The notes beneath the pieces were generated by a model, which worked only from the letters and a program-made list of their open reading frames with translations, had not been told where the DNA came from and did not search any database. A stretch of 64,000 bases of DNA. It comes from Ceratopteris richardii. Lineage: Eukaryota; Streptophyta; Polypodiopsida; Polypodiales; Pteridaceae. Below are positions 58,990 to 64,000 of the stretch, piece after piece. How positions within the stretch are numbered: position 1 is the first letter of the stretch; each line of letters opens with the position of its first letter. The stretch is from the NCBI GenBank assembly GCA_020310875.1, contig CM035414.1:194740365-194804364 (forward strand), in the 5' to 3' direction. A program made the translations under genes and the position numbers.

Positions 58990-59946
58990 AAGTATGTTTA
59001 TTATCTCGCTGGCGCATGTACCCGGACTTGGAGGGCTCGAGCGTCCCCCCGGCGGAAGCCAGCCCAGCGGCTTCTATCTGTGTTGTGATATAGAGGTTAG
59101 TCAAGTAAGTGTGTGAGTAATGGAGCCTCGCATTCTGTTCGCTTTGTGATTTGGTGAAGTAGATTGCTCTGTGGCTGAGAACTCAACAAGTTAATTTGGT
59201 GAAGTAGCTAGGGAGAAACACATGGATCCAGTCACCCGAGTATTCTGCCACCCGAAGAACCCTATCAGCACTGTAAATGCAGTAGCTTTCACGTGACGTC
59301 GTTGTCGTCGATAGAATAATTGTAAACTCTGCAATAATTCGAAATACTCCTTAACGTGCACTTTATTCAATACTTCTCGCTTTATTTATTGTAATCTAAT
59401 CTAAATATTGGAGGGAGATATAGAAAATTCCGTTTTGATATGACCAGCACTTGTCTCTATTGTACGAAAAGCTTCTAAAAGAGAAGTGAGTTTCTCGATA
59501 GGAGACCTCTAACAAACAATCACGACAAAGCAAATGTATCACGCCATGACACATTCATAGCTTGCCATCATCGACATGTGGATGGAATGCATTTCAATGA
59601 GGCAAATAAGGAACTCCCTTGGGTGCTGAGCTTGGCAAGAAAACTCGTCGTCTCCAAGAAAACTCTGTTAAAAGTCGGCAACGCATGTGCAAATATGTGA
59701 GCCACATGTCTCCGAGAAGACGGGAACTCTTCAAATTGTAAATTCAGAATGTGCGGTACTTATGAATTCGTGAGGTCGTCGTCGTCGTCGAGAGAGAATC
59801 ATTCTGCAATACTTTCAAATGCTCCTTGACATGAATTTCATTGAACACTAAAAGGTCCCTTTCATCCTCTTGTACTTTTCGCTGTATTTATTGGAGGGAG
59901 ATAGAAAATTGAGTGATATGACCAGCACTTTTCTCTTTTCTGTGGC
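58990..59946 (+). repeat. copy B tail
   Basis: Counterpart of 42851-44002, beginning with the uninterrupted LINE target AAGTATGTTT. It includes one broken exon-like segment (about 59545-59765), a short GTC repeat near 59775 and the GC-rich insert at 59007. It ends where homology to copy A stops (CTGTGGC). Confidence 0.8.
59007..59079 (+). repeat. 73-bp GC-rich insertion flanked by TATCT
   Basis: Copy A reads ATTATCTGTGT here, while copy B has 73 extra bases between two TATCT copies (59002-59006 and 59075-59079). The insert is strongly G+C-rich. It has short inverted ends CGCTGG (59007) and CCAGCG (59064), so it can fold. It matches nothing else in the window. Confidence 0.8.
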
Positions 59947-60800
59947 CCTAATTTCTCTTTCCTGTGGCCCTATCTTTTCTGTGGCTTTGAGAGCAGATAC
60001 AAGAGATTCTGATTTTTCCAATAAAACCCAAATGCGGATACATGTCACTCCTCCATGTCAGCTAAAAAACACTTTATACCCTGAGATCACATACAGGAAA
60101 TTTTTCATTTGCGAGTGAGAAGTGGATACCGACAGGTCACTCCTCATTCACTATTGTAAAACGTCAGCCCCCCTCCCCAAGCAACTCGATCGCAAACTCA
60201 AAAACAAGTCGATCGCTTGTGACGAACACCATAAACTTACAAACCTTCTTTCTAACTCATGTGTATACCTTTTCCTTGTTCTTAATTCAAAATACTTTTG
60301 TTAAAAAGAATGTATGATCACTCCTTAGGGCATTAGCATAAATATGTTGGATTAGTATACCTTTTCCTTCTTCTTAATTCAAAATACCTTTGTTAAAAAG
60401 AATATATGATCACTCCATAGGGCATTAACATAAAACAAGTCGATAGCTGAAAGAACGGCCATTATCCTTCAACGTTGAGTCCCAATAACAAGAAGCTTGA
60501 TATGAATAAGGACAACACGTCTGACATTTTTTTCATCTTCTTAAAATAGCCTGAACAAAACTTTGAGGCTCATTTTAAGATTCAGAAAGAAGCCTCATTA
60601 CACGAAACATTGGATAATGGACGTCTTGGAGAAACAAACTAACGAATTTAGTAGAGTGTCCATAGAAAGAAAAGCTCTCAAGAGTAGTCTCATATTCTAA
60701 TCTATAGCTGGGGTTGACACATAGACATGTTTAGTATGATGAAAACAATTCCATCTGTTCTAAAATTTCAATCTTCTAGCATAAATTACTAAAGAAAATT
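59947..60800. other. unassigned sequence with small tandem repeats
   Basis: It starts with three short repeats of TTTCTGTGGCCCTA type. No transposon domain is recognised. An open 82-codon frame at 59870-60118 spans the copy B boundary and is probably chance. A 92-bp tandem duplication lies inside. Confidence 0.45.
60263..60440 (+). repeat. 92-bp tandem duplication
   Basis: GTATACCTTTTCCTT starts at 60263 and 60355. The units share AATTCAAAATAC, GATCACTCC and AGGGCATTA landmarks with a few differences. Confidence 0.9.
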
Positions 60801-60801
60801 A

Positions 60802-61104
60802 TTGTTTTTCCATAGAAAATCTGTAGCAAACTATTGGAACATAGCAAACGTATCATGCAACGTCTTAGAAATCTTAGATATTCATAGCTTGCCATCCTCC
60901 ACATGTGAGTGGAGTGCATTTCAAACATTTAAATGGGTACATATCTTTTGTATAGAATCAAGTAGAGAATGGTTTGAATATTGTTTCTCCCCATCCTCTA
61001 CCAAGGAAATCTACAAGCTTGTGAGCCAAGCATGCTCAATTTTGTCAACCATGTATCTCCAAGAAGAACAGAACATCATTAGGCTTAGAATGTCTACTGC
61101 TTAA
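60802..61104 (+). CDS. unidentified 100-codon ORF, possible exon of a host-type gene
   Basis: It reads MFFHRKSVANYWNIANVSCN, VLEILDIHSLPSSTCEWSAF, then WFEYCFSPSSTKEIYKLVSQ and CSILSTMYLQEEQN. The preceding bases TTTTTCCATAG (60808-60818) look like a 3' splice site, in which case the true exon starts at about 60819 inside this frame. Three broken relatives (43107-43330, 43610-43830, 59545-59765) keep the order RRSLTNN, ANVSRH, IHSLPSSTC, SKKTLLEVSNACA. I do not recognise the family. It is probably an exon captured near or within the duplicated unit. Expression is unknown. Confidence 0.4.
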   Translation: MFFHRKSVANYWNIANVSCNVLEILDIHSLPSSTCEWSAFQTFKWVHIFCIESSREWFEYCFSPSSTKEIYKLVSQACSILSTMYLQEEQNIIRLRMSTA

Positions 61105-61369
61105 GAAGTTTCTTCAAGGTCTGTCCATGTTGTAGCTTTGAAGTGATTAGAAGTCCCTAAAGAATATTTTGTATGCTTGAGATGTTGATGTCAAAACAAA
61201 AGTATTTAAAACTGAAAGCAAGCTTTTCGGTTTATAGAAATGCAAGCCTAAATGTAGATGTCCACAAAAGAATTTAGGAATCCCCCCACATCATCCTTGG
61301 AGGCAACCAATAGGCGTGAGGATCTCCCTAGTAAATCCATAATAAAAAACAACCTTCCATGTGGTTGGA

Positions 61370-62620
61370 TGATCTCCACTATGACGTCGAACATAGCAAA
61401 TCCAACACCACAACAAATCTATGAGTATTAGAGGTGGAATGAGCATGACAAGAAGGTAATATTTGTATTGTCACAAAATATTGAGTCAAATATGATAGAG
61501 CACATACAAGACTTTAGAACAAGTAGGGAGATCTCGGAAGTATTAGAACAACTCTTCTCAACAAACACAAAGGCATGAGAAATTCAACTAAAAAACCAAT
61601 TAGATAATTTCCAAAAGATGTATGACAATGAGTAAATGATTATGTTTTAAAAATTAAGAAGATTGTAGATGCACTTGGTTCAAAAAATCATGGCTCAAAG
61701 AAAGATTGTTGTTGGTTTGCTTGATATTTCAAAACAAAATATGATACAGTTGTGTGACGCTTGTCAACTGGTTAAGCAAACAAGGCATCCTTTTTCTAGT
61801 ACAAAATTGAAAACAAGGATTTATTAGAATTAGTGCATAGTGATGTTTGGGGTCCTACAAAGGAGCCATCACTTGCACATAGTAAGCATTATGTTACTTT
61901 TGTGGATGATTTGAATCGAATGACTTCAGTGTATATTCTTAAGCATAAGAGTGATGAGTTTGACTATTTTTCAAATTCAAAGTGATGGCAGAAAAACAAA
62001 TAGGAAAGGTAATCAAAAGGTTAAGATTTGACGGTGGTAGTCAATATTTTTCAAGAATGTTTAATGATTTTCTTTGGAACAAAGGTATAAAATGAGAAGT
62101 CACTTATAGCTATACTCCTCAGCAAAACAGAGTGGTTGAAAGAAGGAATAGGATTATTGCAGTAATAGCAAGAGTAATGCTAAATGAAAAGCAGATGACA
62201 TGGATGTTTTGGGCTGAAGCAATAAATACAACACTATATTTGATGAATCATATGCCAGCATCTACAACACATAATGTAACTCCTTTTGAGTTTTGGTTTA
62301 ATAGAAAAACTATTATTGATCATTTGTGTGTGTTTGATTGTGTTTGTTTGGCTATGATTCCATATGCATCAAGAACGAAACTAGAGCCAAAATCAGAGAA
62401 ATGTATTTTCATGGGTTGTGTAGATAATAAAAAAGGATATAAGTGCTATAATCCAATAATTAAGGAAATGATTGTCACTCGTGACGAGTTGTTGTCTTGG
62501 TATAGAGATCCTATTTTGCGGGTTCAAAAAGAAATGCAAGAAGAAATTAAAGATGGTTTACATGATACTATAACAGTAAGCCAAGAAGATAAGAATGGTC
62601 AAATTGAGGAAACATTTTCA
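61370..62620 (+). pseudogene. Copia-i: gag joined to integrase
   Basis: Gag (61400-61690) reads NIESNMIEHIQDF, then EIQLKNQLDNFQKMYDNE and a VDALGS-type end, the UBN2 pattern. Sequence then jumps to GAG-pre-integrase (RKIVVGLLDISKQNM, DACQLVKQTRHPFSSTKLK) without protease. The integrase C-terminal half is open at 62132-62623: VERRNRIIAVIARVM, then LEPKSEKCIFMGCVDNKKGY and DELLSWYRDPILRVQKEMQE. It is close to Copia-c, including the linker. Here the catalytic Glu block (RVVERRNRI) keeps its Glu, unlike Copia-c. Confidence 0.85.
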
Positions 62621-63454
62621 TGATTTTTTTCCTGAACAAAATTACCATCTGTATGAATCATAAAAGTGATATATGGTATGTTGAGAATGGATGTAGTAAT
62701 CATATGAGAAATATTGTTGATTTTTCTGTTGATTTGCATGCACCTTTGTTTGATGGTAAGGTTGAAATAGGTGACTCTTCAATGCACAAAATAGTGCAAG
62801 TTAGAGATGTGTGCTTTGAAGATAAAAAAAGCAATAAAGGTTTAAACAAATTTCTTCTTATACCTTCTACAAGTAAAAATCTTATTTTAGTTAGTCAAAT
62901 AGTGGAGCATGGCTATCAAGTATGGTTCAACAAATCTAGGTGTTTTGTTGAAAATCTGAAACAAAATTATAAAGTCTTGGCAAAAGGTCAACGATAAGGA
63001 AGACTTTTTACAAAGAATGTAACTCTAATTTTTTTTCTTATTATTCAATTGGTAATAATAAAATCTCTAAAATTGAGTTGTGGCATAAGTGAATAGGACA
63101 ACTAAACATACATAAATTGAAAAACATGGTTCAAAGAAAGATTGTTGTTGGTTTGCTTGATATTTCAAAACAAAATATGATACATTTAAGTGACGCTTGT
63201 CAATTTGTTAAGCAAACAAGGCATCCTTTTTCTAGTACAAAATTGAAAAGAAGGATTTATTAGAATCAGTGCATATTGATGTCTGGGGTCCTACAAACGA
63301 GCCATCACTTGCAGATATTAGGTATTATGTTACTTTTATGGATGATTTTAGCCAAATGACTTCTGTGGATACTTTCTTAAGCATAAGAGTGATGTGTTTG
63401 ACTGTTTTATCAAATCCAAGGCAATGGCAAAAAGAAAAAAAAATAAAAGAGGTA
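62621..63454 (+). pseudogene. Copia-j: protease and integrase start
   Basis: It follows Copia-i directly but is a step back in polyprotein order. The frame 62620-62997 holds the protease motif DIWYVENGCSNHMRN (catalytic Asp is Glu) and KFLLIPSTSKNLILVSQIVE. It then repeats the pre-integrase block already seen at 61690 (RKIVVGLLDISKQNM near 63135) and the first integrase block (VTFMDDFSQMTSVD). It is cut at about 63455 by the 540-bp repeat. Confidence 0.85.
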
Positions 63455-64000
63455 ATTAAAAACTCAAGATCTTCAAGAACTTTTAGAGTATTCTATTAGA
63501 GTATGCTAGAAGATTGATCTATAGAAAGGTCTTTAGTCCATGGATGACATTCCATTGTTTATGTGCTCTAGGATATAAGATCGCAAAATAAATGAATCCC
63601 GCATTAAGGTAATAAAAGATTTATAAACCTATTTTACAAAACTTTGTGAGTTCTTTTCAGTCCCTTTATAAATCTTTTTTCTGTAGTTTGCACACGCTTC
63701 TCTTCAAATAGTTCAAAGCGATTGCTTTTCGAGAGGAAAGAAAGATTTCAAACATATTATTTCGTGTGTCGGTACAATATAAGTTCCAAATTACGGTGTG
63801 TAGATGTACCTCTTACTTCTACTTTGTTACATGAGACGTTACATTATTCATCTTTTTCTATTATGGCTACTGCTTGGAAGCATCATGTATGGGATCCATT
63901 CAAAATGTTCCGAGTTGCTAGGAGCAAAGTTCTTTCCACGACTTGTTATCTGAACTTGTCATGAATGCAAGTTGTCCTTGTTAAGAGAGAAATCATTTTA
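63455..64000 (+). repeat. dispersed 540-bp repeat, copy 2
   Basis: Counterpart of 11623-12172 in the same orientation, running off the window end. As in copy 1, the upstream neighbour is Copia-c-family sequence, but the joining points within that Copia family differ. Confidence 0.85.

Larger units (their letters stand above)
45002..59946 (+). repeat. direct duplication, copy B (interrupted by CACTA-5)
   Basis: It is colinear with copy A (32491-44002). It is broken only by the CACTA element at 48804-57082 and a 73-base GC-rich insert at 59007-59079. It lacks the LINE, and the pre-insertion sequence GAAGTATGTTTATTATC is intact at 58989-59005. Confidence 0.88.

Overview
The window is transposon-dense nuclear DNA of a land plant. 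Evidence: telomere-type motifs of the TTTAGGG plant kind, Copia elements primed by initiator-tRNA-Met (TGGTATCA) sites, CACTA (En/Spm) elements with tnp2, DUF4218 and DUF4216 domains, a plant L1-type LINE with a DUF4283-like ORF1, and GT-AG introns. The species cannot be fixed. The style of the gag and pol relics makes a fern or another non-flowering vascular plant a reasonable guess, at low confidence. I recognise no intact host gene. Nearly everything is a decayed mobile element, often nested in another.

Layout. 1-1100: Copia gag/protease relic (-). 2130-2326: CACTA 3' stub. 2480-2975: gypsy integrase relic (-). 2976-7700: Copia-b (-) with its 3' LTR. 7782-11408: Copia-c (+). 11623-12172: a dispersed repeat that recurs at 63455-64000. 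12230-14477: CACTA-2 (+). 14478-15315: Copia-d (-). 15316-19493: CACTA-3 (-), split by Copia-e (16200-18739, -). 19618-23180: CACTA-4, a second CACTA family, joined to a reversed LINE scrap (23181-23330). 23430-26273: Copia-f (-). 26390-29410: Copia-g scrap and Copia-h (+). 29411-32490: a gypsy gag-pol relic (+).

The most informative part is a direct duplication of about 6.65 kb. Copy A is 32491-44002 and copy B is 45002-59946. Each is a rearranged Ty3/gypsy derivative with gag, RT, RNase H and integrase relics, an extra downstream coding relic, and a repeat-rich tail. After the duplication a 5'-truncated LINE (37982-42850, target duplication AAGTATGTTT) landed in copy A, and a structurally complete 8.3-kb CACTA element (48804-57082, target duplication CCT) landed in copy B. 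Each copy therefore preserves the empty site for the insertion in the other, which makes both element boundaries directly readable.

CACTA-5 carries terminal inverted repeats, subterminal TACCGACG motifs, two leader introns, a spliced transposase gene, a second spliced ORF with a penta-residue repeat, and a long hairpin before its 3' end. Its 2.6-kb leader intron holds GA, CA and AT arrays, telomere-like motifs and two tandem satellites. Several stop codons and frameshifts make it non-autonomous. The LINE ORF2 is open except for one amber codon but also has an altered RT catalytic motif.

59947-61360 is the only stretch not clearly transposon. It holds a 100-codon ORF whose exon-like sequence recurs, broken, in both duplication tails. 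61370-63455 holds two further Copia relics in scrambled order, followed by the second copy of the 540-bp repeat.
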